Source: Isoetes taiwanensis (Eukaryota; Streptophyta; Lycopodiopsida; Isoetales; Isoetaceae). Taken from it: a stretch of DNA of 64,000 bases. The position numbers and the translations under genes were made by a program. The stretch covers positions 11,602,099-11,666,098 of the forward strand of contig JAJEKV010000032.1 of NCBI GenBank assembly GCA_021234155.1. The letters are read 5' to 3'. Of this stretch, positions 22,653 to 37,087 are shown piece after piece. Position 1 is the stretch's first letter. The number at the start of each line of letters is the position of its first letter. The notes beneath the pieces were generated by a model. The model ran no database searches, was not told where the DNA came from, and was given only the letters and a program-made list of their open reading frames with translations.

Positions 22653-23344
22653 GAAACGGCGGACCCAATCCGTAGCCTTTCAAGAGGGAAAACATACCTA
22701 ACAAATCCTTCACGTTCGGCAATAAAAGCGGATGAAACAAAGCAGATGCAGGGCAAGCAAGCCATGAATGGCGGCGTATGGCAGAATCATTTTCGGAATG
22801 AGAAACAAGGAGAGATAACCAACCACCGGATTGGGCCAAAGGGGTAGAAGAAGGGGCCCCAGGAGAAGAATCCTGGAAACCGAAAAGGCAACGGAGAAGC
22901 AGGGGAAAACAAAGGCGAAAAAATGCACGGGGCTGTTGCAGGGCAACGCCTTGAACTGCATTACAAGCAGTCAAGAACATGGCAGACGAAATAACAGATG
23001 TCTGAAAACAAGGGGAGGCTTATTCCAGAGAGGAGAGCCACCATCTCTGCCACTGGACCAATTAGGGCCACAATAATTTCCATACCTTAAGAAATGCTTT
23101 GGCGGCAGAATGCCATGGAAACTCTGTTGAAGCATGCATCCGGCCGCATCATCCCCTGCACTAACGCTTCCACTCCAAATCTGTTTCCACTCTGATCACA
23201 AGAACATTAATTTTTTGCAAGAATGCCCTAGAATGCTATCCAGAGGCTTGCATGTTCAGCCCCTAAAATAAAAAGAGGGCTTTTGTTGTGAGCCCTTGGA
23301 TGTTGGACCATTGGAAAAAAAAAGTTAAATCAACGACTAAGAAA

Positions 23345-23464
23345 TGGTGCACTCTAGATGTACGCATTAGTACATCCATTCGAATACGCCATGAAATCTT
23401 AGGAAAACCTTTGTGAAAAGCGTACAAAAACACAAAGAAAACCCCCTGTTATTATGCTACATAT
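23345..23464 (+). repeat. Terminal motif at the right edge of the insertion
   Basis: Starts GGTGCACTCTAGATG and ends AACCCCCTGTTATTATGCTA directly against copia RT sequence. Matches 59225-59355 closely; both copies lie at an insertion boundary. Confidence 0.55.
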
Positions 23465-23469
23465 TGAAG

Positions 23470-24806
23470 TTTGAGTAAGAGACAACTTCATATTACCTCG
23501 ATCTCTGTGTACTTCAATTCCTAAGAATTTTTGCAGTTCTCCTAAGTCTGTCATTTTAAATCTGTCTTTAAGTACTGTTTTGCATTTCTTCAAGCAAGTC
23601 ATAGAATTAGCAATCATAATGCAGTCATCTACATATAATGCAATAATACAAAATTCATCTCCTCGTCTTAAAACATAAATATTTCCATCAGTCTGCAGCT
23701 TTGAGAACTCTTTTTCTCTGAGGTATTCATCCATGCAAATATACCACTGCCTAGGGGCTTGTTTTAAGCCATACACTGCTTTATTCAACTTCCATACCAT
23801 GTCATTCCCTGCTTCAAACCCTTTTGGTGGCTTCATGAAGATTTCTTCATCTAGCTTGGCATTTAAAAAAAGCAGTACTTACATCCATATGATGTATTTC
23901 CAGATTTCTAGCATTGGCAAAAGCAAGTAGCATGTGTATGCTGGATAATTTGACTATTGGTGAGAATGTCTCGTCATAATCCAGCCCTTTCTTTTGTGAA
24001 AAGCCCTTGGCTACCAGCCTGGCTTTATACTTTTGCCCTTTCCCATCTGAATCAGACTTGAGCTTATAAATCCACTTATTTTCTACAATGTTTTTTCCTT
24101 GAGGTTTCTTAACAATTTCATAAGTGCATGTTCTCTCAAAGGCATTCATCTCTTCTTTCATGGCTTTCTGCCATTCCCTTGAGTCTACTGCATTTATTGC
24201 TTCCTCATAGCTAGCAGGCACATTGGGTTCTAGTATTGCCATGATATTGTCTAATTCAATTTCATTTCTGAGTCTTTTGCTTTTTCCCTCTTCTCCTCTT
24301 CCAAACAATTCAGGTTCAATGTTTAGATCAGCCTTAAGTCTTTCTGCTTCAGTTTTTCTTCTTCTTTTCTCCATAGGTCTGTTCTCATGCTCTATACCCT
24401 CTTCATGGTTGTCTAATTTATTATCAGAATCCGTATCTTCCACATGTTCCTCAGATTTTTCTGCTGGTTGTTTGTGACTATCTTCATCATCAGAACTGTC
24501 ATAATTCAAATCAGCCAATTTCTTCTCATCATCACTATTATCTGATTTGATATTTACTTTCTCTGTAGCTTTCTCTCTATTCCTATAAAGTGTTCCCTCA
24601 TCAAAGGTTACATCCCTGCTTAAGATTGATTTCCTTTTAATGGGTTCATACAACAAATACCCTTTTGCTTGCTCATCATAACCAACTAAATAGCCCAAGC
24701 ATGCTCTGTCATCTAATTTTCTTCTGGTTTCTTCTGGCACATGAGCATATCCAGCACATCCATAGACTTTGAATGATTCAAATGAGGGATAGGTGCCATA
24801 CCACAA
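23470..24806 (-). CDS. Copia reverse transcriptase region
   Basis: Read from 24806 down: the integrase C-terminal part (YPSFESFKVYGCAGYAHVPE), an acidic linker, then RT: EEINAVDSREWQKAMKEEM-like start, NKWIYKLKSDSDGK, ARLVAKGFSQ, DYDETFSPIVK, HHMDVSTAFF (motif A Asp) and, after a frame change near 23840, VYGLKQAPRQW and ALYVDDCIMIAN (catalytic YVDD). The frame change sits where DVxTAFLNG is expected, so the enzyme is broken. The region ends at the insertion at 23464. Confidence 0.9.
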
Positions 24807-24851
24807 GTGATCACGTAATTCTCCATTGAGACTTCTTGATGGCAGTTTATT

Positions 24852-25741
24852 TTAGATTTTTACTGCTGTCTTGACAGCCTCCTCCCATAAGTAATTGGGC
24901 AGCCCAGCATGTTTTAACATTGCTCTCACTGCATTTAAGATGGATCGATTCTTCCTTTCAGCAACTCCGTTTTGCTGAGGGGTACGTGAACAGGTAAGTT
25001 GTTTTCTTATTCCATTGTGTAAACAATATCTGTTGAATCTGCAAGAAACAAACTCACCACCCCTGTCAGTTCTTAAACACTTGATCTTTTTACCTGTTTG
25101 TCTCTCCACTTCAGCTTGGTAGATTTTGAATGCTTCAAAGGCTTGGTCTTTAGATCTTAGTGTGTATACTTTTGTCTTCCTTGTATAATCATCTATAAAG
25201 GTTATAAAGTACCTTTTCCCATGAATACTTCTCACATTTAGTGGACCACACAGGTCACTAGTATGATTCCCAAAATTTCTTTTGCTCTTTTAGCATGTTT
25301 TGGAAAAGGCAGTCTGCTATGCTTCCCTAGCAAGCAGCCATTACACTTGAAATGATCATCATTAGTTTCTGTTCCAATAATTAAGCCCTTCTTGATCATA
25401 TAGTTAATATTGTTTGCATGAGTATGCCCAAGCCTTTCGTACCACATTTTAGCATTTGGTACTGTCACTGCATTTATTGCTTCAGAAATGTCATTATGAA
25501 ATCCAAAAAGTCTGCCAACACGTTTACCCAAAAACTTTATTTCATTATTCATCAAAATGCTACAACTGAGTTTATCAAAATGCACTTCATATCCAAGATC
25601 TACTAACTGAGTCACAGAAATAAGATTCTTGACAATATTTGGAACACAAAGGACATTGTCAAGTACAATCCGATTTCCTTCCAAATCATATAGTTCCAGA
25701 AATCCAGCTTCTTCAACTTTCTCTAGCTTCCCATCACCCAT
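24852..25741 (-). CDS. Copia GAG-pre-integrase and integrase core
   Basis: The upstream half (25238-25741) has VLCVPNIVKNLISVTQL, WYERLGHTHANNINYM and FKCNGCLLGKHSRLPF, the zinc-binding pre-integrase domain. The downstream half (24852-25235) has GKRYFITFIDDYTRKT (first Asp), LRTDRGGEFVS (second Asp) and QQNGVAERKNRSI (Glu), the DDE integrase triad. A frameshift at about 25237 separates the halves, and the expected SDLCGPL-like motif is garbled there. Confidence 0.9.
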
Positions 25742-26201
25742 TTGAACAAAGCTGGAGCTCCTCCTTAAGCCTAGAACTAGACTTTATTACGCTTCTCTCA
25801 GCTCCACTATCTATGATAAATAAACCATCATCATCTTTAGTTTGATTTTTTGAAACTGAAAAAGCTTGACAAACTTTTACCTCAGCATTTTCGTCCACCT
25901 CTTCTTCTAAGTCTTCTTCAGTTTCTCTTGCTACATTGACAGCAGAGGCTTTCCCTTTATTTTTATAAGTTCCTCTGCCCCTATAACTACCTCCCCGTGC
26001 ATTATAACCTTTTCCCCTTCCTGAACCAGTACCCCTGCCTTTACCTTTTCCCTGATCCTTAGGAGTGGACCAATTTATAGCAATATGTCCAAAACTATTT
26101 TCTTTGGTTCTTTTGGGACAATTTATTTTTATATGACCATATTGATTGCACAAATAGCAAGGTCCAACCTTACCTTTATCTCCACGCCCTCCTGCATACA
26201 A
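25734..26201 (-). CDS. Copia zinc knuckle and protease
   Basis: CYLCNQYGHIKINC is a CCHC zinc knuckle that binds RNA. After a Gly/Arg-rich stretch comes FIIDSGAERSVI, the aspartic protease active site (Asp-Ser-Gly). Same frame as the gag part upstream, which is closed by stops at about 26336 and 26213. Confidence 0.85.
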   Translation of the reverse strand: MYAGGRGDKGKVGPCYLCNQYGHIKINCPKRTKENSFGHIAINWSTPKDQGKGKGRGTGSGRGKGYNARGGSYRGRGTYKNKGKASAVNVARETEEDLEEEVDENAEVKVCQAFSVSKNQTKDDDGLFIIDSGAERSVIKSSSRLKEELQLCSNG

Positions 26202-26333
26202 GATTTCAGTCTACTCATCTTCTTCAATCACTCCCTTTTGTTTCAGCTCAGTTCTTATCATTGTTTCTGCTTGCCTCTTGTCCTTAGCTACATTTCTCAC
26301 AAGTGTGGACAAATGATCAAATTTTGAAAAGGC

Positions 26334-26909
26334 TCATGAAAGTGACAGTACCTGGTATTCATTTGTGATTGGAACTCCTGTAGCATCCAAATCTGCTATG
26401 AGATTATCAAATCTCTGAAAAAATTCCACAAGATCATCATTTTCATTATATTTGAGTCTCCTAAGTTCCTTTTCCAGCACATCTAGTTGAGAAGAGGTTT
26501 TCTTCTCATAATTTGCCAACATAAACTCCCACATCTGCTTTGGAGTTTTTCCCCTTAACTGTAGCAAAATGCTCGAACTCACCTTACTGCTTATCACACT
26601 TCTTGCCTCCAACAAGCGTGATTTTGTAGATGCTTCCAAACTTGAGCTGCTAGTTCTTTCAGAGATACTAGAAGCTCCCTTACCAACTGCCTCTCCAGTT
26701 GAACTGCCTCCACTAGTAGCATCTGCATATGTCTTTCCTTTGTTTGGACTGAAATCTTGAGTTACTGTTTGCTCTTCTCCTGTAACTAAGTCCCGCAGTC
26801 CCTCAATTTCTAAAACTTCTTGAACCTTTTGCTTCCATACCTGGAATCCTGCACCACCTTTAAACACATCAATGGCACTGAGAAGAGTTGCTCCAAGTCT
26901 ACTGGCCAT
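26334..26909 (-). CDS. Copia gag capsid region
   Basis: 191 codons from MASRLGATLLSAIDVFKG, with FQVWKQKVQEVLEIEGL, then WEFMLANYEKKTSSQLDVLE and DDLVEFFQRFDNLIADLDAT, the usual UBN2-type copia capsid pattern (W..L...Y.. ..L...L). Starts 14 bases inside the primer-binding site. A stop follows SLS at 26334, with readable gag frame continuing to the zinc knuckle beyond it. Confidence 0.85.
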   Translation of the reverse strand: MASRLGATLLSAIDVFKGGAGFQVWKQKVQEVLEIEGLRDLVTGEEQTVTQDFSPNKGKTYADATSGGSSTGEAVGKGASSISERTSSSSLEASTKSRLLEARSVISSKVSSSILLQLRGKTPKQMWEFMLANYEKKTSSQLDVLEKELRRLKYNENDDLVEFFQRFDNLIADLDATGVPITNEYQVLSLS

Positions 26910-26935
26910 TTGAAATATCCTGCTCTGATACCACT

Positions 26936-27672
26936 TGTTAGTTCTTATAGAAATTTATCAATTCAATTTCAATTGCTAGACCTTGATATCACATCTTACA
27001 CACTAGATATTATTGCTTCAATGGTCACCCAATTTATATAAACCATTAAAATACAAACATCTGAATATCGATCAAAAACTTAACTCATTAGTTAACTCCT
27101 TCTTTTGTTATCTACTGTCGGATCGATCTGTTAGATCAACCCTTGCAGGTTTACCAACCTTAATAGTGTATAGATCCGTCGGTTATGGTGCCGACCTGGC
27201 TGAGTCCGGCGGTTAAGCCATAACCGAGATTTGAATTTAGACTTGGCTCCACAATATTTGTCCAGCACATCTTGCCCTAATGTAGAAACATTTAGGGTCG
27301 TAATACAATGGCTTGTCTTAACCATTAAAAACCAACCATAGAACCATAACCATAACCAACCATTGAACCATAACCATTGAGGTAATAATTAGAATAATAC
27401 CACAATGATCTTATCACAATGATCTGACATGTTCAACATTCCCTCTTCAGATCATTGTTCTGTTGTAACCAGATGTGATTCAACCAATTTATCGAACAAT
27501 GGTCTTCTTGTCTACAGGAGATTTTTCTAATTAAATGGCTCTAAACCTTTAATATAAATTCCCTCTTCAACCATATTCACTATTCATGTTCTCTGTATGT
27601 GAATATCAGACAGACTTGTTTCAGCTTCATAATAACCAACTTTCTCTTAGCAATATCTGTGCTGATCTGACC
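26936..27672 (-). repeat. Copia 5' LTR
   Basis: 737 bp, matching the left LTR. The outer edge has CTGACC where the other LTR has CTGACA, so the terminal base is changed or the edge was rearranged. The primer-binding site TGGTATCAGAGC lies directly inside it. Confidence 0.9.
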
Positions 27673-28261
27673 CGAGGGTAAGGCAATGAATGTTTTGTAA
27701 AGCATGGTCGTGGATGCTAAAATTAAAGTCACTTTCTTGGTGTATTTTTGGACTGTGGCTTTTCCAACATAAAACCTTTGACCAACATGCAATGGCATTT
27801 CACCATGCAAGAAAATAGAGTATCATAGCTACTGCTTTCCTAGGATCTATAGGGGGCCTGACCTTCTAGCCTGGTCTGATCAGGTATGGCACAATAAGGC
27901 CAACCAGTTTTTCAAATGACCCTCTCTTCATTCTGTAAAACTGATGTCACATATCATCTTCGAATGAGGGAAGGCAATTCCAAGCATGATTGTCAATGTT
28001 ATCCCATTGAGTGGTCTGTCTCGGACAAACCCAGAATCTTCTCGGCGGTCTTCTTAATCGAGATGTTGCAGCCAAGAGTAAGATGGAAGATGCAGATGGA
28101 AAACTAGTGTTGTCTTCTTGAAAATCGTCTTCATCCACTATTGCCATAGGATCCTCGAGCTCGTTTTCTTGCATGAGATCCAAGCGAAATTTCTGCATTG
28201 CTAAATGTAGCACAATAGCCCCAAGAAGCATTGCAATCATACCTAAAATGACCGGATCCAT
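27673..28261 (-). pseudogene. PIF/Harbinger-type transposase pseudogene, N-terminal part
   Basis: Minus strand from 28261: an N-terminal hydrophobic start (MDPVILGMIAMLLGAIVLHL), acidic stretch, then RRPPRRFWVCPRQTTQWDN. After a stop it continues HQFYRMKRGSFEKLVGLIVP, PPIDPRKAVAMILYFLA and, one frame over, HVGQRFYVGKATVQKYTKKV and LYKTFIALPSG. The RR.W.RP, FRM...F..L, I....A...Y.LA and G...STV-like order matches the HARBI1/PIF N-terminal region (helix-turn-helix before the DDE core). The frame ends at the copia LTR, so the catalytic part was cut off; I could not find it left of the copia. Several stops and one frameshift make it dead. Confidence 0.65.
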
Positions 28262-28611
28262 GCTTGAATGATGCTGTCGGTGATGATTTCCTGCCTCAAT
28301 GTGTAGGGAATGGATTTTTTACAGAAATCAGCTTGAAATGGGACGCGGGAAGTCTGTGTGGGCGAACTCGAAATATCCCATATCATTCATTTTGAAGATT
28401 GAATGAAGAACGAATTATCCCATATGGGATGGCCAGCCGGAATTAAATTGGGAGGAAAAAATCCGGCGGGGAGGAAAAAAACTGCCCGAAACGGCCACTG
28501 TTAAGGCTCGAGAGAAGCTCATCTCTGATCTTCTCTTGAGCTATACGGTATAATTTTTTTCTCTCGCCGTATACAACGAGAGACAAAAAAATTTCAAGCA
28601 TGTGGCCGACC

Positions 28612-29032
<421 letters not shown>

Positions 29033-29803
29033 ACGACGATGATGATGATAAAATCTTAATGTTCCGTAGCTTATGGGACACAGAGAGAGAGAGGCAATTT
29101 TTTAATTATGCCACTTGGTCTAAAGAGATTAACATTATTACAATGCAACTTTTGGCATAAAAGAGATGTGTTGGCACCGTAAAAATAATGGCATGTAAGT
29201 ATCGATCTTTGAAAGAAACTCGACAATGCAACTGAGACCAGAAGAGTATATATGTGGGGCTTCTTTGACATTAAAAATCAATGGTGTCCACTCAGTGTGA
29301 CATGAAACTCACATGTGTCACCATAACAAACTGATTGGAGCCATTATTGCAGTATTTGTCATAATCTATGGTCACAACCATGACAAGCAAAGGGCGGTTC
29401 GATTTGTTTGTAACATGTATGATTTGTTGGGGAGGTAAAAGGCTAGCTTTCAGGTGGCAAATGGACAAAGAGACGTGGATGTATGGGCGCCAAAGGCTTG
29501 AAATGTTCAAAAGATCTTGGCTTTTTTTATTTAAAGGATAAGCTTAATAAAAATAAGCAAGATACGGACCAATGAAAGGCCACCAAATCTAAGACAACAT
29601 ATTTTGTTAACCGAGACCCAAGGGTTAAGCAAAAATGTGAGGCCGTCGTTTAATCCATATCCAGCCCGACCCATCAGTGGCAGATTATTCCGACCCATTT
29701 CTTCCATTTGAATTTGATTAGACAGAGGAATTGGGTATTCTCACAATCAAATTTTGGCGTTTGCTTCTCATTTGCATATTGTATTTGCCGTCTGGAATTT
29801 GGA

Positions 29804-32747
<2,944 letters not shown>

Positions 32748-34059
32748 CCTCATGAGTTCTAGATTCGGTGGAGATGATTTACAGTTGTATCAAAGAATTG
32801 ATTTGAATATAGATGCAGACGAAAAATACATACCAGGATGACAATCCTGGCGTATAGATTCATTACTGTATGGATTGGCCAAATCTTACAAGGCCAAGTG
32901 ATGTGAATAAACCATGTACAAGATAGACCTTCCACAGATGTGTTAAGAATTTGAAGCTACTAAGGACCGGATAGTAAAGATATACCATACAAAAAGCAAT
33001 TTTGAAGAAGAATGCAAGGTTAACATTTAAAATGCAACGAGAAAGTGGGCCTTACAAATACGTGAAAAACCCTAGGCATCGGAACCACCTTGAGTTTCTG
33101 CTATATTTGGGCGATCGCAGTAAAATCAGTTAAATTGCCCCACAAAACTGGTTTCCGACAGATTTGCAACCCTAATAGGAAAATTTTGAATATAGCGTTT
33201 CAACTACGTCCCTGGTCAGGCCAAAACAATTCTGCAACATCCTGCAAACAAGGGAACATTCAATGTTCTTTCGATACGGACAATGACAACTAGCAGATTA
33301 ATGTATAGCTTGATCATAAGTCGCGCCTAAGAGTGCCCTAATGTTTGCCCTATCTTTGGGCAATAAAGAAAATGCAACTCCACCTTGTTCGATGGATGCC
33401 ACTTCGGTATTCTTTAGAATCTTTATGATATTCACACAATCTCTAAACTCATACAACGGATTTCCCTTCCTCACACCAAAATTACATATAGAGACCAAAA
33501 ACTCGGGTCGCAACACAGCAATTCAGCGTCATGTTCCTCATCGGCTATATTGTGGTTGTGTGCTTGCATACCCGTCTACCACATCCACATTCAACGCCCT
33601 ATAACTGTTAGATGTTGGTCGTAAGAAATTCTCATATTGGATTAAAACCGGCACATGTATCTCGTTTCCAGGAGCAGCGTCTTTGATGTCTTTGAATTAG
33701 GCATGTGAACAAAATCTGCATCTGCCACATGATTGTTTCCACTAGATGATGCAAAGTACAATGTAAAAACAAATAACCCTTGAGCTACCTACTTTGTTCC
33801 ATGATCCTGAAGGCATTGAAATGTAAAAAGTCAAAGATAGCCTAAAAGAATCTACCTCTCAAGTTCCACAAACGCGTTTGGTAACCATTCCAAGATCAGA
33901 ATTATGGAACAAAACCCTTAATGAAGTCAATGCCTTTATTTCCAACCATATAAACTTGTTTAAAGATATGTAACATGCCCATGTCCTTATTATAGTAAGA
34001 ACATAGTGAAACACAATGGCTGACAAATACAATGATGACAAAACAGAATATGGACAAAC

Positions 34060-34060
<1 letters not shown>
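32748..34060. other. Downstream region; one short unidentified frame
   Basis: Holds the NADP-MDH 3' flank. The minus-strand frame 33298-33516 (72 codons; NFGVRKGNPLYEFRDCVNII, then EQGGVAFSLLPKDRANIRAL) looks protein-like and could be the last exon of a convergent gene, but no family is recognised and no splice acceptor is clear. The rest holds nothing I can name. Confidence 0.25.
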
Positions 34061-34158
<98 letters not shown>

Positions 34159-34159
34159 A
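34061..34159. repeat. (GATA)n microsatellite
   Basis: About 25 perfect GATA units. The recurrent terminal motif starts directly at its right edge (AATATGTAGCATTATAACAG). Confidence 0.95.
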
Positions 34160-34290
34160 TATGTAGCATTATAACAGGGGGTTTTTTTTGTGATTTTATA
34201 CGCTTTTTGACATGGTTTTTATATGATTTCATGGGCGTATTGCACGAGGCATACTAATCAGTATATCTAGAGTGCACACTGGATCTCATA
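34160..34290 (-). repeat. Inverted copy of the recurrent terminal motif
   Basis: TATGTAGCATTATAACAGGG, then TTTTATACGCTTTTTGACAT, and ACTAATCAGTATATCTAGAG. This is the reverse complement of the block at 59225-59355. Confidence 0.55.
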
Positions 34291-34369
34291 TTTGAATGGC
34301 ATTTTATCTATGGTTTTGCAATGGTTTTGCCTTTCATGTTTTTGTTCCTTAAAAACTTAATTAATTTTA

Positions 34370-36280
34370 TTTTATGAAGGCCATGCAAGCAACGAGCCAT
34401 TCAACTTTAGGGTTCGACTTTAGGGTCCCAAGTAGTTTCCTCTCTTCAATCCTTCTTCTTTGGTCTTCTCAATACGACCCTCGTCAACTTCTCCATATGT
34501 GGTGCATTCATTTTTGGTGCGAGTATCCATGCTCTGCCGTTACCGCGCTCACACATGCATGCTTTCTTCTTCTTTGAAGTTGGTTATTGGTATCGGGCCC
34601 AAAGTTGAGTGTTGCGAAGATCTGAGGGTACATGGAGATGGAAATGGACTCAGCCCAATAAAGGTTTACGCAATCCGTCTTTGCGGCGATTTGCTTCGTC
34701 ACATGGGTTGCACGCATATTTCACTCAACGAGAAAAATCTTTTGCCTGTAAAGCCATGTGTGACGATCATGTTTGTGCTGTTGATCCTTTTGGGAAGTCT
34801 TGCCAGAATATCAAGTAAGGAACTCTGGGATTAAAACTCGGTTATTGCAGATTGCAGATCGCTGGCTTGGCAAAATACTTGATGGAAAATACCGGTTTGC
34901 TTTTGTGGCTTGCATCATTAACAGTTGATGTCGTGACAAATAAGCTGCTGCTTGATGAGAAAGAAAGCCTTGAAGATGCAAGTTTAGCACTGCAGGTATT
35001 ATAAAGCTTTCTAATATGAATAAAATGGCTTTTGTATATATGCCAATGCGAGGCAAAAATATCCCGATTTAATGGGAAGCGACTTTTGTACGGTGATCCA
35101 ATCATACGCAAAAGTCGGCAAGGCCCAATGTTGGGCTCTCCCGAAGAATACTATAAAATTGCTCTCATGATGCACCAGTTTCTGGAACATGATGCATCTT
35201 TAAAGCAGCAGAAGATATTTAGGTGGCCAGCTCTTTCTATGGTGCTTGGGAAATCATCCAGTGGGTTGAAGCAGAAGCAACAAGTGAGCCATGTGTTGAT
35301 ATTGTGGCCATGAAGCGAGACCCGTAATTTAGCTCTTTGTATGCTTCTCCATAGCTCTCCACCGTAGTCCCAAGCGAAAAAGGTCTGTTTTTATATTGTT
35401 AGGATTCTTGTTTCTAGAAGGGCAAGTGGAAAGTATTCTATTGTTTTGATTTGCGGGGAAAAGTGCCGACTTTTTTCATAGGAAGATGGGCTCTATCATC
35501 CCTAGTGAATGAATGCCCTATGGCCAATCATGACCAGGTTTATAATAATGCAAAAGGCTACTCGAGAAAGCCTTCTTTGAAAAGTTCACCTGGTTATCAG
35601 CAGCAATCATCCTTGGTGGGATGAGATTCCACATGGAAAGAAGGCAAGGATTGCATAATCCGGGAAATGAACAATTTGATACTTGTTGGTCATTTATCTT
35701 GTCAATTAACATAGAAAAATTGAAAACTGGTGAATCACGAGCTTATGATGTTCAGCTAGCCATGCAATTGCTATCTTTACAAATTTTTCTTTGGCGCTTT
35801 TGTCATTTGCGGTTCCTTGAAATCTATGGTTAATGCCTTACTTCTTTTGTTATTGCCTCAGTTTACAATTTGTTATACAAGACAAGGTCCGCAAGGTAAA
35901 CTTTATCTGTTCCCCTTTCTAGTTGGAAAAGGCATTTACCTAAGATATGATTCGTCACAATGAAATTGTTATGGGCAAGGATGAGGAATTGAGCAGTGTT
36001 TATCTGCCACAGGAGTTCCAGAAATTATTGACATTGCTACTTTCAGACGTATCTTCACTAGAGGAAACAAATGCTTCCTGGCTATGGTTAGGATTAGCTT
36101 GTGCCTGGCCTATGGTTGTATTATGCATAGATCATACTCTGACTCGTGATTAATCCATAAATGCCAATATAGGATAGGAAATCATTTGTGATACTGCTGC
36201 AACAGTGTCTCGGGGCCTTAAGCGGCTTATTGACTATTTTGAGAAGAATGGGGAATATCTGAGTGCCATGTATATATAGA
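34370..36280 (+). pseudogene. Exon-like remnants of one or more unidentified genes
   Basis: Four plus-strand stretches read like protein: 34609-34815 (LRRFASSHGLHAYFTQREKS ... DDHVCAVDPFGKSCQNI, ending at AAG/GTAAGG-like donor sequence), 34857-34996 (LAKYLMENTGLLLWLASLTV then LQ before GTATTA, after an AG acceptor), 35090-35313 (SPEEYYKIALMMHQFLEHDA) and 35947-36280 (SVYLPQEFQKLLTLLLSDVS, then IICDTAATVSRGLKRLIDYF). Order and splice edges suggest a degraded multi-exon gene or captured fragments, but frames are not continuous and no family is recognised. Confidence 0.3.
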
Positions 36281-36356
36281 GTGCTAGGAAATTCTTAAGC
36301 GGCTTATTGACTGTTTTGAGAAAAATGGGTAATACTTGAATGCCATGTATATAAGA
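36212..36356 (+). repeat. 75-bp tandem duplication
   Basis: CTTAAGCGGCTTATTGACT, a GTTTTGAGAA(A/G)AATGGG-like stretch and TGCCATGTATATA occur twice, starting near 36218 and 36293. The second copy leads into the segment duplicated at 59612. Confidence 0.75.
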
Positions 36357-36963
36357 ATGCATACATGCAATCATCAATTGAATCCATTTGCCATGGAAAT
36401 AATTTGTTTGTCTTCATGTTATTGTGCTTTTTAGTAATTAATATTTAGGCCCATAAAGTTTACCTATATTTGCTTTAGTTAGGGCCCGAAGGGCCCAAAA
36501 TTTTTCTAAATATAACAATCAACACACAACTACCATTAACATTATTAACATAAACCATTGCATTTAACACATCTAGATTAAAATCCCCCTTAAACCCCCT
36601 TTGGTTTGGGTGCATATTCACACGGGGGTTAAGCATTAGGCGGCGAGAGCCCTTAAAATATATTCACAATACATGTACAAAATTAACACCATTAAGTACA
36701 TTCTCTCAAACCTTATAGTATTTTGTAAACCTTAATATCAAGATACAAAAACTTGTATATGCATACCCCACAAAGCGAGGATCGCTATATGCGGTCCGGA
36801 TCTTGGAATAAAGGGCAAATATGCCCATCGGCGACTCGTTGCCGGAGTAACCCCGTGTGAATATGCACCCAAACCAAAGGGGTTTAAGGGGGATTTTAAT
36901 CTAGATGTGTTAAATGCAATGGTTTATGTTAATAATGTTAATGGTAGTTGTGTGTTGATTGTT

Positions 36964-36966
<3 letters not shown>
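36341..36966 (+). mobile_element. MITE with long terminal inverted repeats plus flank
   Basis: The inverted repeat spans 36511-36966: left TATAACAATCAACACACAAC, then CATCTAGATTAAAATCCCCC and TGGGTGCATATTCACACGGG; the right arm is the reverse complement, more than 110 bp long. The ~210-bp core is inverted relative to the copies at 21120 and 56880. The left flank 36341-36510 (ATGTATATAAGAATGCATAC to GGGCCCGAAGGGCCCAAAAT) is repeated at 59612-59780. The right end is fused to a GATA array. Confidence 0.8.
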
Positions 36967-37023
<57 letters not shown>

Positions 37024-37087
37024 GTAGGTAGGTAGGTAGGTAGGTAGGTAGGTAGGTAGGTAGGTAGGTAGGTAGGTAGGTATGTAG
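36963..37087. repeat. (GATA)n(GGTA)n compound microsatellite
   Basis: About 15 GATA units then about 16 GGTA units with no gap, starting at the last bases of the MITE. Confidence 0.95.

Larger units (their letters stand above)
20411..23464. mobile_element. 3-kb insertion within the copia element
   Basis: The copia reading passes from LSLTQTS at 23470 to QSMLKRFGM at 20411, so everything between was inserted. The interior contains the long inverted repeat (20409-22005), exon-like pieces at 22069-22260 and 22372-22652, a duplicated 48-base motif around ACATGGCGGAGGAAATAA (22090 and 22972), and at its right edge the recurrent terminal motif (23345-23464). Which superfamily it belongs to is unclear; no clear target duplication was found. 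Confidence 0.65.
18850..27672 (-). mobile_element. Ty1/copia LTR retrotransposon with nested insertion
   Basis: Minus-strand element with LTRs at 18850-19580 and 26936-27672. Gene order is gag, protease, integrase, RT, RNase H, which is diagnostic for copia. The primer-binding site TGGTATCAGAGC (complement of 26923-26934) is complementary to initiator tRNA-Met and sits two bases inside the 5' LTR. A purine tract AGGAAAGGA lies just upstream of the 3' LTR (19590-19600). The element is dead: frameshifts and stops in gag and integrase, and a 3-kb insertion in the RT/RNase H junction. No 5-bp target duplication is visible: the flanks are ATGGT on the left and CGAGG on the right. Confidence 0.95.
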
